44,133 bases of DNA from Nocardioides daejeonensis (GCF_003194585.1 NZ_QHKZ01000012.1:1-44133), one strand, 5' to 3'. Numbered from the stretch's first letter, positions 1 through 7,867 are shown. Translations and numbers: made by a program. Notes: generated by a model from the letters alone, not told the origin.

Positions 1-241
1 CAGGAGCCACTGAGGTGACGTCCGGACCGACCGACTCCACCACCCCGGCCGCCTCATGTCCGAGCAGGAACGGGAAGTCGTCGTTGATCCCACCCTCCCG
101 ATAGTGCAGGTCGGTATGACACACCCCGCAAGCCTGGATCTTCACCACCGCCTCCCCCGGACCAGGATCAGGCACGTTGATCGTGGTCAGAGTGACCGGC
201 TCACCCTTCGCCAACGCCACCACTGCTTGCACCTGCTGCAT
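1..241 (-). CDS. mscR: S-(hydroxymethyl)mycothiol dehydrogenase, N-terminal part (cut by window edge)
   Basis: The visible 80 residues are the GroES-like N-terminus of a zinc-dependent medium-chain alcohol dehydrogenase. The catalytic zinc motif GVCHTDLHYREGG (about residues 39-51) and GHEAAGVVE (about 61-69) are present, and both closely match the actinobacterial mycothiol-dependent formaldehyde dehydrogenase/S-nitrosomycothiol reductase as I remember it. That enzyme oxidises S-hydroxymethylmycothiol formed from formaldehyde in the cytosol. The ATG at 241 is preceded by a GGGAGGAACT ribosome binding site, which fixes the start. The NAD-binding domain lies outside the window, so another alcohol dehydrogenase of the same family cannot be fully excluded. 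The next gene is divergent, 68 bp away. Confidence 0.85.
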   Translation of the reverse strand, partial: MQQVQAVVALAKGEPVTLTTINVPDPGPGEAVVKIQACGVCHTDLHYREGGINDDFPFLLGHEAAGVVESVGPDVTSVAP

Positions 242-297
242 AGTTCCTCCCAAGGACGGCTCGACTCGGCACGACCTTAGTAGGTCCGCACCACACG

Positions 298-303
298 TAG
301 GCT
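298..303 (+). promoter_or_regulatory. -10 element of a leaderless promoter
   Basis: TAGGCT fits the actinobacterial TANNNT -10 pattern and lies six bases before the GTG at 310, with no Shine-Dalgarno sequence between. Transcription would begin at the start codon. No clear -35 is visible. Confidence 0.45.
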
Positions 304-309
304 GGTGCC

Positions 310-1467
310 GTGCGCCGTACGACGCTCCGCCTCGTTCTGCTGACCGCCGTCGTCGTCGGGCTGGTGCCGGTCACCTTCCTTCTCATCGGCCTGAACGTGC
401 GCGCCACCCTGCAGCAGAAGGCACCCGACCCCGAGGCGAAGCCCGCCTACGGCCTCGGCTGCGCCGCCCCGACGCTGACCTCGGTCGAAGGCATGAACCA
501 GTGGATCGACTCGGCACGCACCGTCGCCGGGTTCGTAGGCGCCGACGTGGGCGCGAGCGTGCAGCTCAGCGACGGCCGAAGTGTCTGGGTCTTCGGCGAC
601 ACCATCCGCGCGGCCTCGGTGCCGGGCCCCGAGATGGTGCACAACTCCATGATGGTCGTGGACAAGAAGTGCATCCGGGTGGTCTCCACACCCGACGGCG
701 GGGCCGTCGTACCCGATGGACCGGACGGCGTCGGCTACTGGCCGACGACCATCGACCATCTCGCCGTGCCCGGCGGCGACAAGGTGGCCGTCGGCCTGAT
801 GCGCGTCAGCCCGCACGGCCCTGGCACGTGGGACTTCACGATCCTCGGCAGCGCCCTGGCCGAGTTCTGGGTCCCCACCGGTGGTACGCCGGAGCTCGTC
901 CAGGTCGTCGACGTCGGCGGGCGGGCGCGGGACGACCGGCCTACCTGGGGTGTCTCGGTGGTCGTGAACGACCCGTGGATCCATGTCTACGGCACCTCGC
1001 GCCCCTCCCCCGACTCGACCGGATGGGCGTTGCACGTCGCCCGGCTGAGGCTGCCCGACATCACCCGTCCGGACCGCTGGCAGTACTGGGACGGTCGCCG
1101 GTGGGGCGCGGACCCGAACACGACCGCTGCGGTGATCCCGGCCGACGGCGGCGTCTCGCGGGTGCTCAGCGTCTTCCAGCGCGGCAGGCACTGGTACGCC
1201 GTCAGCAAGCGTGGCGACTTCCTCGGCACCGATCTGGTGATCTGGAAGGCCGATGCGCCGCAGGGACCGTTCCTTGCCGGCCCGCCGGTGAAACAGATCC
1301 CCTCGACACCCGACCACCTCCAGTACATGGCCCTGGCGCACCCGCACCTACTCCCCGAGCCAGGCTCGATCGTGGTCAGCTGGAGCCGCAACGGCGGCGG
1401 ACTCGACGCCATCCGCGCCGACCCGACCCGCTACCGGCCGGTCTTCGCCCGCGTCCCGCTGCCCTGA
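310..1467 (+). CDS. Membrane-anchored DUF4185-type protein
   Basis: A 385-residue protein with a basic N-terminus and one hydrophobic segment at about residues 8-28, which is an uncleaved anchor or signal peptide, so the rest should lie outside the cytoplasm. The body has the pattern of DUF4185-like five-bladed propellers related to glycoside hydrolases: WVFGDTIR near residue 95, a VHNSMMVV segment, repeated Trp/Gly-rich blades, and an ending of the type SWSRNGGG. I recognise the fold family but not a substrate. The GTG start has no ribosome binding site and is probably leaderless. The sigma/anti-sigma pair begins 77 bp downstream under its own promoter, so co-function is possible but not shown. 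Confidence 0.7.
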   Translation: MRRTTLRLVLLTAVVVGLVPVTFLLIGLNVRATLQQKAPDPEAKPAYGLGCAAPTLTSVEGMNQWIDSARTVAGFVGADVGASVQLSDGRSVWVFGDTIRAASVPGPEMVHNSMMVVDKKCIRVVSTPDGGAVVPDGPDGVGYWPTTIDHLAVPGGDKVAVGLMRVSPHGPGTWDFTILGSALAEFWVPTGGTPELVQVVDVGGRARDDRPTWGVSVVVNDPWIHVYGTSRPSPDSTGWALHVARLRLPDITRPDRWQYWDGRRWGADPNTTAAVIPADGGVSRVLSVFQRGRHWYAVSKRGDFLGTDLVIWKADAPQGPFLAGPPVKQIPSTPDHLQYMALAHPHLLPEPGSIVVSWSRNGGGLDAIRADPTRYRPVFARVPLP

Positions 1468-1490
1468 GGCACTGACGCGGGGGCGCGCAT

Positions 1491-1516
1491 GCAACCCGTT
1501 CGCACCCATCTGCGTC
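1491..1516 (+). promoter_or_regulatory. ECF-type (SigE-like) promoter in front of the sigma factor gene
   Basis: GCAACC at 1491-1496 is followed after 16 bases by CGTC at 1513-1516. From memory this is the -35/-10 arrangement of promoters read by actinobacterial SigE-type ECF sigma factors. It lies directly upstream of an ECF sigma gene, which suggests autoregulation. A transcript starting near 1521-1523 would exclude the TTG at 1521 as a start. Confidence 0.6.
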
Positions 1517-1544
1517 TTGGTTGCGAAAGGATGGTGAGGACACC

Positions 1545-2108
1545 GTGCACACCGCGACCCACACGGGGGCGACGATGAAGGCATCCAGCGCAGAGCGCGA
1601 CGCCGACTTCGGCGCGTGGATGGCCGCCCGGCAACCCGGCCTTCACCGGACCGCCTACCTGCTGGCCGGCGACCATCACACCGCCGAGGACCTGGTGGCC
1701 CAGACGCTGGCCAAGGTCTATCTCTCCTGGCACAAGATCGAGCGCCGCGAGTCCGTCGACGGCTATGCCCGCCGGATCCTGGTCAACGAGCACAACTCCC
1801 TGTGGCGTCGACCGTGGAAGAAGCGCGAGGTCACGCACGACTCCCTCCCCGATCAGGTCGGCGCCCACGACCACTACGACGAGGGGCAGAGCCAGGCGCT
1901 CTGGTCCCTGGTGCAGACGCTGCCGCGCAAGCAGCGCGCGGTGGTCGTGCTGCGCTACTACGAAGGCCTCAGCGAGGCCGAGATCGCCGACGTTCTAGGC
2001 ATCTCCACCGGAACCGTCAAGTCCCAGGCGAGCCGCGCGATGGCGACCCTACGCACCCAGGCCGCAAGCAGCGGCGTACACACGTCCTTCGGGGAGGAGG
2101 AGAAATGA
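1545..2108 (+). CDS. ECF RNA polymerase sigma factor, SigE family
   Basis: About 187 residues with both domains of a group 4 sigma factor. Region 2 covers roughly residues 24-75 of this reading (YLLAGDHHTAEDLVAQTL, then a Trp-rich -10 binding stretch). Region 4 follows near residue 130: LPRKQRAVVVLRYYEGLSE and the helix-turn-helix IADVLGISTGTVKSQASRA. It matches the actinobacterial SigE-family ECF type. The GTG at 1545 was chosen because GGTGAGG lies just upstream; ATG 1575 is an alternative, and TTG 1521 is unlikely because it coincides with the predicted transcription start. The stop overlaps the next gene's start as ATGA, implying translational coupling to its probable anti-sigma partner. 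Confidence 0.88.
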   Translation: MHTATHTGATMKASSAERDADFGAWMAARQPGLHRTAYLLAGDHHTAEDLVAQTLAKVYLSWHKIERRESVDGYARRILVNEHNSLWRRPWKKREVTHDSLPDQVGAHDHYDEGQSQALWSLVQTLPRKQRAVVVLRYYEGLSEAEIADVLGISTGTVKSQASRAMATLRTQAASSGVHTSFGEEEK

Positions 2109-3358
2109 ACGAGCACGACACTCTCGGCGGCCGCCTGGCACAGGATCTGCAGGCTCGTGCCGATGGGCTGCCCGGCCACCCGGTCTCCTTCGACCAGGTC
2201 AAGCGGACCGCGGGTCGAATCCGACGGCGACGTGCCGCAGCGACCTCCGCCGCTGTCGCGGTGGTGGCCGTCGGGGTGCCCGGTGGCACCTGGATGGCCA
2301 TGCAGGGCAGCGACGCGCCCGACCAGCACCTCGTCGCCGCACCCAGCTTCCACCGGGACGGCCCGACGCCCAGCCTGGACCCCGACGCCACCGCGCCCGG
2401 CGACCGTTCCGGTATGAGCATCCCCAGCCTCGAGTTGGACGAGATGGCTCGCGGCGACGCGCCCAGGCGCGACTGGATGCAGGACAAGGAGTTGCACACC
2501 GCAGACGGCCGGGTCCTCACGCTGCAGACGGCGTACAGCACGATCTACCGGTACGACGACGGTTGGTTGGCGCTGGACTACAACGGCTCCGACGCCGGCG
2601 CCACCATGCAGAAGTTGGACGGTTCCGGAGCACCCGTCGGCGACCCCTTCCCCAGCACCGGCGGAGCCAGCTCAGCCGACGGTCAGCACCTGACCTACCT
2701 GTCCGGCAACGACTTGATGCTGCACGACAACCGCACCGGTGACACCACGACGGTCCGCGCCGGCTTGCCCGCGGAGACTGTCGCGGTCGGGGTTGATGCC
2801 GAGGGTGCCGTCTACTACAACGTCCCGGCCAAGGACCACATGCTCGACGGGCGCGTCTGGAAGGACGGCGCGGAGATCGACCCGAGCCCCGGGGTCACGC
2901 AGCCGATCCGATCGGTCAGTGGGGCCGGGTTCACCACCCGCTTGATCGAGATCTCCGACATGGGCAGTTGCTCGGCGGTCTTCGATCCTGCTGGCCTCGA
3001 GCAGGCGCGCACCTGCGACTTCTCGACCTCCGAGTTCTCCCCCGACGGCACCAAGGTGCTGGCCGGCCCCGCGTACGGCGACGGTTTCGCAGACCTGAGC
3101 TTCGCCGTCCTCGGCGCCGACTGGGCCACACCGCTCCTCGAGCGGGTCAACTACGGCTCCTCGGAGGAGCAGGGGGACAGCCTGGTTGACTCGGTCTGGG
3201 AGGACGATGACCACGTCCTCATCGCGATGGCCGACGCAGCCAACGGCTACGACAAGATGAAGTGGTACGTCGTGCGGGTCGCCCTTGACGGCACCACCGA
3301 GATCGCCGCCGGCCCGATCACCGGAGCCGAGTACGAGGGAATCGCACTGCTGCAGTAG
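2105..3358 (+). CDS. Membrane-anchored propeller protein, probable anti-sigma/sensor partner of the ECF factor
   Basis: 417 residues. A short N-terminal cytosolic part (about 1-43) ends in the basic run RIRRRRAAA, then comes one membrane span (about 46-65), a Pro/Asp-rich linker, and a large outside domain with repeated beta-strand motifs such as DGWLALDYNG, SADGQHLTYLSGND and FSPDGTKVLAGP, resembling TolB/WD40-like propellers. The layout (cytosolic tail, one span, extracellular sensor) and the 4-bp overlap with the ECF gene suggest an anti-sigma factor or signal sensor. No zinc-binding HxxxCxxC anti-sigma motif is seen, so the sigma-binding role is inferred from position. GGAGGAG precedes the ATG. 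A long upstream open extension of this frame is a shadow of the sigma gene. Confidence 0.7.
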   Translation: MNEHDTLGGRLAQDLQARADGLPGHPVSFDQVKRTAGRIRRRRAAATSAAVAVVAVGVPGGTWMAMQGSDAPDQHLVAAPSFHRDGPTPSLDPDATAPGDRSGMSIPSLELDEMARGDAPRRDWMQDKELHTADGRVLTLQTAYSTIYRYDDGWLALDYNGSDAGATMQKLDGSGAPVGDPFPSTGGASSADGQHLTYLSGNDLMLHDNRTGDTTTVRAGLPAETVAVGVDAEGAVYYNVPAKDHMLDGRVWKDGAEIDPSPGVTQPIRSVSGAGFTTRLIEISDMGSCSAVFDPAGLEQARTCDFSTSEFSPDGTKVLAGPAYGDGFADLSFAVLGADWATPLLERVNYGSSEEQGDSLVDSVWEDDDHVLIAMADAANGYDKMKWYVVRVALDGTTEIAAGPITGAEYEGIALLQ

Positions 3359-3373
3359 CCCACGCCCGCACGC

Positions 3374-3437
3374 GGGTGGTCCCTGATGCTCCGCAGGTTC
3401 ATCGACCAGATGACCTGCAGAACGTCGGGGACCACCC
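3374..3437. terminator. Bidirectional terminator-like nested dyad
   Basis: Outer arms GGGTGGTCCC (3374-3383) and GGGACCACCC (3428-3437) pair perfectly. Inside, GCAGGTTCA (3393-3401) faces TGACCTGC (3411-3418) with one bulged base. The dyad fills the gap between two convergent genes and ends two bases before the tsaD stop, so it probably terminates both. Confidence 0.65.
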
Positions 3438-3439
3438 GT

Positions 3440-4483
3440 TCAGACCAGGACGGTGGTGATCGGCTGCGAGGAGTCCGCGGGCAGGTCGAGGGCCGAGGGC
3501 GTGCGGCCGCGGGCGACCATCTCGGCGCCGAGGGCGGCGACCATGGCGCCGTTGTCGGTGCACAGGCCGGGCCGGGGCACCCGCACCCGGATGCCGAGGT
3601 CGGTAGCGCGCTCGACCGCCATGGCCCGGAGCCGGGTGTTCGCCGCGACGCCGCCGCCGATCAGGATGTCCTCGATGCCCTCGCTCGACGCCGCGTCCAG
3701 CGCCTTGCGTACCAAGACGTCGCAGACAGCCTCTTGGAAGGAAGCCGCGACATCGGCCACCGGCACAGGTTCACCGGAACGCTCCCGGGCCTCCACCCAG
3801 CGGGCGACCGCGGTCTTCAGGCCGGAGAAGGAGAAGTCGAAGCGGTGTCGCTCCAGGTCGCGACGCGAGGTCAGGCCGCGGGGGAAGTCGATGGCGACGC
3901 TGGAGCCGGAAGACGACTCCTTGTCGATGTACGGTCCACCGGGGAACGGGAGCCCCAGGAGCCGAGCCACCTTGTCGAAGGCCTCCCCGGCAGCATCGTC
4001 GATCGTCGCCCCCATCGGGTCGACACCCGTGGTGATGTCGGTGACCCGCAGCAGCGATGAGTGCCCGCCGCTGACGAGCATCGCGATGCACGGCTCCGGG
4101 AGCGGACCGTGCTGGAGCTGGTCGACCGCGACGTGGGCGGCCAGGTGGTTGACGCCGTACAGCGGCTTGCCCAGACCGAGCGCCAACGCCTTCGCCGAGG
4201 CCACCCCGACCAGCAGCGCTCCGGCCAGTCCGGGACCAGCGGTCACCGCGACGGCGTCCACGTCGTGCAGGGCGATACCCGCCCGTTCGCAAGCACGGTC
4301 GATGGTGGGGACCATCGCTTCGAGGTGGGCGCGCGAGGCGACCTCGGGCACCACCCCGCCGAACCGTGCGTGCTCCTCGACGCTGCTGGCCACCTCGTCG
4401 ACCAGGAGTGTGTGGCCTCGGACGATGCCGACGCCGGTCTCGTCGCAGGAGGTCTCGATGCCGAGGACCAGGGGTTCGCTCAT
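3440..4483 (-). CDS. tsaD: tRNA N6-threonylcarbamoyladenosine transferase TsaD
   Basis: 347 residues, the usual TsaD length. It transfers the threonylcarbamoyl group from threonylcarbamoyl-AMP to A37 of ANN-decoding tRNAs, working with TsaB and TsaE in bacteria. Visible hallmarks are the N-terminal GIETSCDETGVGIV, GGVVPEVASRAH, the metal-binding histidines 113 and 117 in VNHLAAHV, LVSGGHS near 137-143, and the late IGGGVAANTRLR. It is the last gene of the tsaE-tsaB-rimI-tsaD run, and its ATG overlaps the rimI stop by 4 bp. Confidence 0.97.
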   Translation of the reverse strand: MSEPLVLGIETSCDETGVGIVRGHTLLVDEVASSVEEHARFGGVVPEVASRAHLEAMVPTIDRACERAGIALHDVDAVAVTAGPGLAGALLVGVASAKALALGLGKPLYGVNHLAAHVAVDQLQHGPLPEPCIAMLVSGGHSSLLRVTDITTGVDPMGATIDDAAGEAFDKVARLLGLPFPGGPYIDKESSSGSSVAIDFPRGLTSRRDLERHRFDFSFSGLKTAVARWVEARERSGEPVPVADVAASFQEAVCDVLVRKALDAASSEGIEDILIGGGVAANTRLRAMAVERATDLGIRVRVPRPGLCTDNGAMVAALGAEMVARGRTPSALDLPADSSQPITTVLV

Positions 4484-4944
4484 GACGCGCTCCAGTTGCA
4501 GCTCGGGCCGAGGCTCCGTCGCAGCACCAGCGCGTCGGAACCATCCTTGTAGTAACGCGGCCGCTGGTCGATCTGCGTGAAGCCGGCGTCGACGTAGAGG
4601 GCGATCGCACCGCGGTTGAGCGCCGAGACCTCCAGCAGCATCCGGTCGGCGCCAGCCGCCTTGGCGTGGCTGAGAGCATCCGTAAGCAGGACCCGCGCCA
4701 CCCCGTTGCGCCGCGCCTCCGGCCGTACGACGACCCGCACCAGATCACTCACCTCACCCAGCGTCATGGTCACCAGGGCGCCTACCACCTCGTCGCCGAC
4801 GACAGCCACGCGCACGCGACGCCCGGGCCCGTCCAGCTCGGCCTCCCAAGCAGGACGGTCCCACGCATCGGCGGGGAAGCCGAGAGCGTCGAGGGTCACC
4901 AGCGTGTCCAGGTCGGTGGGAGTCGCATCGCGAAGCTCAGTCAC
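4480..4944 (-). CDS. rimI: Ribosomal protein S18 alanine N-acetyltransferase RimI-like GNAT
   Basis: A single GNAT domain of 154 residues. The acetyl-CoA loop is VVRPEARRNGVARVLL (about 71-86), followed by LLEVSALNRGAIALYVDAGF, typical of RimI. RimI acetylates the N-terminal alanine of ribosomal protein S18, and its place between tsaB and tsaD is conserved in many bacteria. The GTG start overlaps the tsaB stop (GTGA) and the stop overlaps the tsaD start. The C-terminus is slightly long, ending in a Ser/Trp-containing tail. Substrate is assigned from family and context. Confidence 0.9.
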   Translation of the reverse strand: MTELRDATPTDLDTLVTLDALGFPADAWDRPAWEAELDGPGRRVRVAVVGDEVVGALVTMTLGEVSDLVRVVVRPEARRNGVARVLLTDALSHAKAAGADRMLLEVSALNRGAIALYVDAGFTQIDQRPRYYKDGSDALVLRRSLGPSCNWSAS

Positions 4945-5588
4945 GACACTCGCTTCGGCGCGTGGGCGGCCACGGCATCGGGGCGACGCAGGTAGAGGGG
5001 CTCGGGGTCCAGCAGCTCGACCACCTCGGCGGCGGCGATCCGGCCGAGCCAGCCGGCGGACGGACGGGCTGGGCCGACCCGGGTGCCGAGCAGGTCTGAG
5101 TAGAGCTCGGCGCCCTCACCGACCACCGGCGTACCGGGGGCGAGGCGGGCGGCGAGGTCGGCCGGCCGTTCGACCTCCGGCCCTTCGACCCGGCGGCCCG
5201 CGGACCAGGCGCCCCAGTAGACCTCCTTGCGCCGCGCGTCGGTGGCGACGAGGAACTCCTCCCCGACGACGCCGGAGGACATCGCCTCGGCGGCCAGGAT
5301 GTCGAGCGAGCAGACGCCGTACACCGGGACCTCGAGGACGTGTGCCAGCGTACGAGCGGTCACCAGGCCGACGCGCAGACCCGTGAAGGGACCGGGCCCG
5401 ACACCGACCGCGATCGCGGTGAGGTCCTGCATGATCAGGCCCGCGTCCGCGACCACGTCGGCGATGAGCGGGGCGAGGAGCTCGCCGTGCTTCATCGTCT
5501 GCGCGGAGTTCCGCTCGGCGCGCACTTCGTCGCCATCGGTGACGGCCACCGCGACCTGGGGCGAGGAGGTGTCAAAGGCGAGCAGCAC
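4941..5588 (-). CDS. tsaB: tRNA threonylcarbamoyladenosine biosynthesis protein TsaB
   Basis: 215 residues of the ASKHA fold. TsaB is the non-catalytic partner that dimerises with TsaD and bridges it to TsaE. The family start LLAFDTSSPQVAVAV, a MKHGELLAPLI segment and GVGPGPFTGLRVG (about 62-74) are present. The GTG at 5588 is very close to the conserved N-terminus and has no Shine-Dalgarno sequence; a -10-like TAAACT lies six bases before it, so the tsaB-rimI-tsaD message may be leaderless. Confidence 0.95.
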   Translation of the reverse strand: MLLAFDTSSPQVAVAVTDGDEVRAERNSAQTMKHGELLAPLIADVVADAGLIMQDLTAIAVGVGPGPFTGLRVGLVTARTLAHVLEVPVYGVCSLDILAAEAMSSGVVGEEFLVATDARRKEVYWGAWSAGRRVEGPEVERPADLAARLAPGTPVVGEGAELYSDLLGTRVGPARPSAGWLGRIAAAEVVELLDPEPLYLRRPDAVAAHAPKRVS

Positions 5589-5594
5589 GCTCGG

Positions 5595-5600
5595 AGTTTA
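5595..5600 (-). promoter_or_regulatory. -10 element before tsaB, leaderless arrangement
   Basis: Read on the minus strand this is TAAACT, six bases before the GTG of tsaB. It matches TANNNT. No convincing -35 is seen; the hairpin repeat at 5624-5684 begins just beyond where a -35 would lie. Confidence 0.45.
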
Positions 5601-5623
5601 GTACGCGTCCCTACGCATGACTG

Positions 5624-5684
5624 GTGCGGTGGCGTTGTCGGAATGCTGCGTCACAGCAGGTGTGGAGCGACCATGACCCCGCAT
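5624..5684. repeat. Structured repeat element, copy A
   Basis: Imperfect hairpin. Arms 5624-5640 and 5668-5684 pair at 14 of 17 positions, with mismatches at arm positions 7, 9 and 13. It is clearly related in sequence to copy B at 23793-23855: the blocks GTGCGGTG, GTTGTCG, GAAT, GCGT, TGTG, AGCGACC and ACCCCGCA are shared in order. It lies between the tsaE stop codon, which it touches, and the tsaB promoter. Confidence 0.6.
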
Positions 5685-6649
5685 TACAGCGGGAGATCGA
5701 GCTTCTCGAGGTCGGCGTCGAGCCAGCGCTCCCCTACCGGTTGCAGCCACAGCTCACGGGGATCGAGCGGCTCCTCGCCGGTTGCCACCGACGCACCGGG
5801 AGCCGGCGCCGCGGCGCCCAGGGCACGCACGATCCGGATCTCCAGGCGATCCTCGGCCAGCCCCTCGGCCACGCCGTCTCCCCACTCCACGACGGTCACA
5901 GCCTCACTCAGCGAGGTGTCGAGATCGAGGTCGTCGAGCTCGTCGATACCACCGAGCCGGTAGGCGTCCACGTGCACCAAGGCCGGACCGGAACCGGTCG
6001 GCGGATGTACCCGGGCGATCACGAAGGTCGGCGAGGTGACGTCACCGCGCACCTCAAGCCCAGCGCCGATCCCCCGGGTCAGGGTGGTCTTGCCGGCACC
6101 GAGCTCGCCGGAGAGGATCAGCAGGTCCCCGGCCCGCACCACCTCCGCCAGCCGACGGCCGAGCTCGTCGGCGACCTCCGCGGTAGGCATCTCGATACGC
6201 CGATCGAAGATCCTCAGCATGGTGACGTTGACACCGTCACGGCCGGTGCGCACGAATCCGTGATGCTCCCAGAAGGCCAACGAAGCGGGGAGCTCCGCCC
6301 GGGCGACAACGCGCATCCCCGCATGACCACGTGCCCGGGCCTCCGCGGCCGCGTGCGCCACCAGCGCACCGGCAACACCGGTGCCCTGCGCTTCGGGTAC
6401 GACGCCGAAGCGGGTGAGCATCAGTGCCCGGTCGCGCTCGGGCCCGAAGACCAAGCAGCCCAGCGGACGGCCGTCGAGCGACGCCAGCAGGCCGCCGTTC
6501 CCCGCCAGCGCCGCCGCGACCGTCTCCGGAGTCTCCGCGAGGGCCGCCGCCGGTGGATCCAGCGGTGCCCGGGAGCCGAAGGCGCGCGCGATGACGCCGT
6601 GCACCACCTCCGCAGCGTCAGCACCGACCCGGCCTACCTCCACGGTCAC
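5684..6649 (-). CDS. tsaE: GNAT acetyltransferase fused to TsaE ATPase
   Basis: 321 residues in one frame. Residues 1-150 form a GNAT domain with the acetyl-CoA loop PEAQGTGVAGAL near 85-96 and the late SLAFWEHHGFVRTG. From about residue 154 a full TsaE follows: Walker A GELGAGKTT at 181-189, TSPTFVI near 205-211, and VEWGDGV typical of TsaE. TsaE hydrolyses ATP to drive turnover of the TsaB-TsaD enzyme. TsaE alone is about 150 residues, so the GNAT half is extra. The GTG at 6649 overlaps the alr stop (GTGA). An internal ATG at 6190 matches a stand-alone TsaE start but lacks a good ribosome binding site, so a fused product is favoured. The acetyl acceptor is unknown. Confidence 0.88.
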   Translation of the reverse strand: MTVEVGRVGADAAEVVHGVIARAFGSRAPLDPPAAALAETPETVAAALAGNGGLLASLDGRPLGCLVFGPERDRALMLTRFGVVPEAQGTGVAGALVAHAAAEARARGHAGMRVVARAELPASLAFWEHHGFVRTGRDGVNVTMLRIFDRRIEMPTAEVADELGRRLAEVVRAGDLLILSGELGAGKTTLTRGIGAGLEVRGDVTSPTFVIARVHPPTGSGPALVHVDAYRLGGIDELDDLDLDTSLSEAVTVVEWGDGVAEGLAEDRLEIRIVRALGAAAPAPGASVATGEEPLDPRELWLQPVGERWLDADLEKLDLPL

Positions 6650-7806
6650 CGGTCGCGCTCGCTGTCGACGTAGATCCGGGCGAAACGACCGCCGATCCGC
6701 GTGACGATCTCGTAGTTGATGGTGTTGCACGCCTCCGCCCAGTCCTGGGCGGTCGGCGCGCCGTCGTGTCCGGTGCCGAAGAGCTCCACCGCGTCCCCCG
6801 CCGCCAGCTGCGCACCGTCCGGGCCGAGGTCGACCATGAACTGGTCCATACAGATCCGGCCACGCGCGGGTCGGCGAGCGCCGGCCACCCACACGTCGAC
6901 TCGGTTGCTCGCCGCGCGCGGGATTCCCTCGCCGTAGCCGGCCGGAACCAGGCCGAGCCAGGTCGACTCGTCGGCCACCCACTGGTGCCCGTAGGAGACG
7001 CCGTCCCCCGGCTCGATCGGCTTGACCATGCCCAGCCGGGCACGCACGGTCATCGCCGGCACCAGCCCGCTGCCCTGGGTGTGTCCGGGCGCCGGGTCCA
7101 GCCCGTAGGTGGCGATCCCGCAGCGCACGAGGTCGAAGTGGATCGAGGGGCGGAGCAGAGCCGCCGCACTGTTGGCCAGGTGGCGCCACCGAGGCCGGAG
7201 GCCGGCTCGCTCGGCGACGGCGACGGCATCGAGGAAACGCAGCTCCTGCTCGTCGTTGATGGCACGCTCGGGCTCGTCGGAGGCCACCAGGTGCGACCAG
7301 ACGCCGACCACCTCGACGCTGCCCGCGAGCTCTGCGGCGCGCGCGGCAGCCACCAGCTCCGGCCAGTCGGCGCGGGTCGCGCCACCGCGGCTCAGCCCCG
7401 TGTCGATCTTGAGGTGCACACGCGCGGTCACGCCCACCGCACCCGCCGCCTTCTCGATGGCGGTGAGCTGCTCGATCGAGTACGCAGACACGTCGACGTC
7501 CCGCGCCAGCGCCGGACCATGATCCTCACCGGGGACCGCCAGCCAGGTCAGCAGTGGGCCGAGGTCTCCGGCCTCGCGCAGCGCCACCGCCTCCTCGAGC
7601 GTCGCGACGCCGATCCACTCGGCGCCCGCCTCGCGAGCTGCGCGTGCGACCGGAACCATGCCATGGCCGTAACCGTCGGCCTTGACCACGGCCATCACCG
7701 CGGGCGCGCTGCCGTCGGGGCGCGTCACCGCCTCACGCAGGCGCCGCACGTTGTGTCGGATCGCCGCCAGGTCCACCACGATCTCTGCGCGGGCGGAGTC
7801 GGTCAT
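6646..7806 (-). CDS. alr: Alanine racemase
   Basis: 386 residues, normal for the family. It interconverts L- and D-alanine for peptidoglycan and uses PLP. The PLP lysine is Lys42 in AVVKADGYGHG; the second-domain catalytic tyrosine lies in VSYGHQW, with GRICMDQFMVDLG and the C-terminal NTINYEIVTRIGGR also typical. GGAGGGC precedes the ATG. The gene lies between nnrD/E and the GNAT-TsaE fusion, overlapping the latter by 4 bp, as in other Actinobacteria where alr precedes tsaE. Confidence 0.97.
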   Translation of the reverse strand: MTDSARAEIVVDLAAIRHNVRRLREAVTRPDGSAPAVMAVVKADGYGHGMVPVARAAREAGAEWIGVATLEEAVALREAGDLGPLLTWLAVPGEDHGPALARDVDVSAYSIEQLTAIEKAAGAVGVTARVHLKIDTGLSRGGATRADWPELVAAARAAELAGSVEVVGVWSHLVASDEPERAINDEQELRFLDAVAVAERAGLRPRWRHLANSAAALLRPSIHFDLVRCGIATYGLDPAPGHTQGSGLVPAMTVRARLGMVKPIEPGDGVSYGHQWVADESTWLGLVPAGYGEGIPRAASNRVDVWVAGARRPARGRICMDQFMVDLGPDGAQLAAGDAVELFGTGHDGAPTAQDWAEACNTINYEIVTRIGGRFARIYVDSERDR

Positions 7807-7867
7807 GCCCTCCAGTTTCGCAGGTCGCGCGCCGAGGCGGACGGCGGGTCCGCGACCGGGCCGCTCG

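Noticed and set aside
1616..2104. Upstream open extension of the propeller protein frame
   Set aside because: It overlaps the whole sigma factor gene and reads as Arg/Pro-rich shadow sequence; GGAGGAG and the ATGA overlap place the start at 2105.
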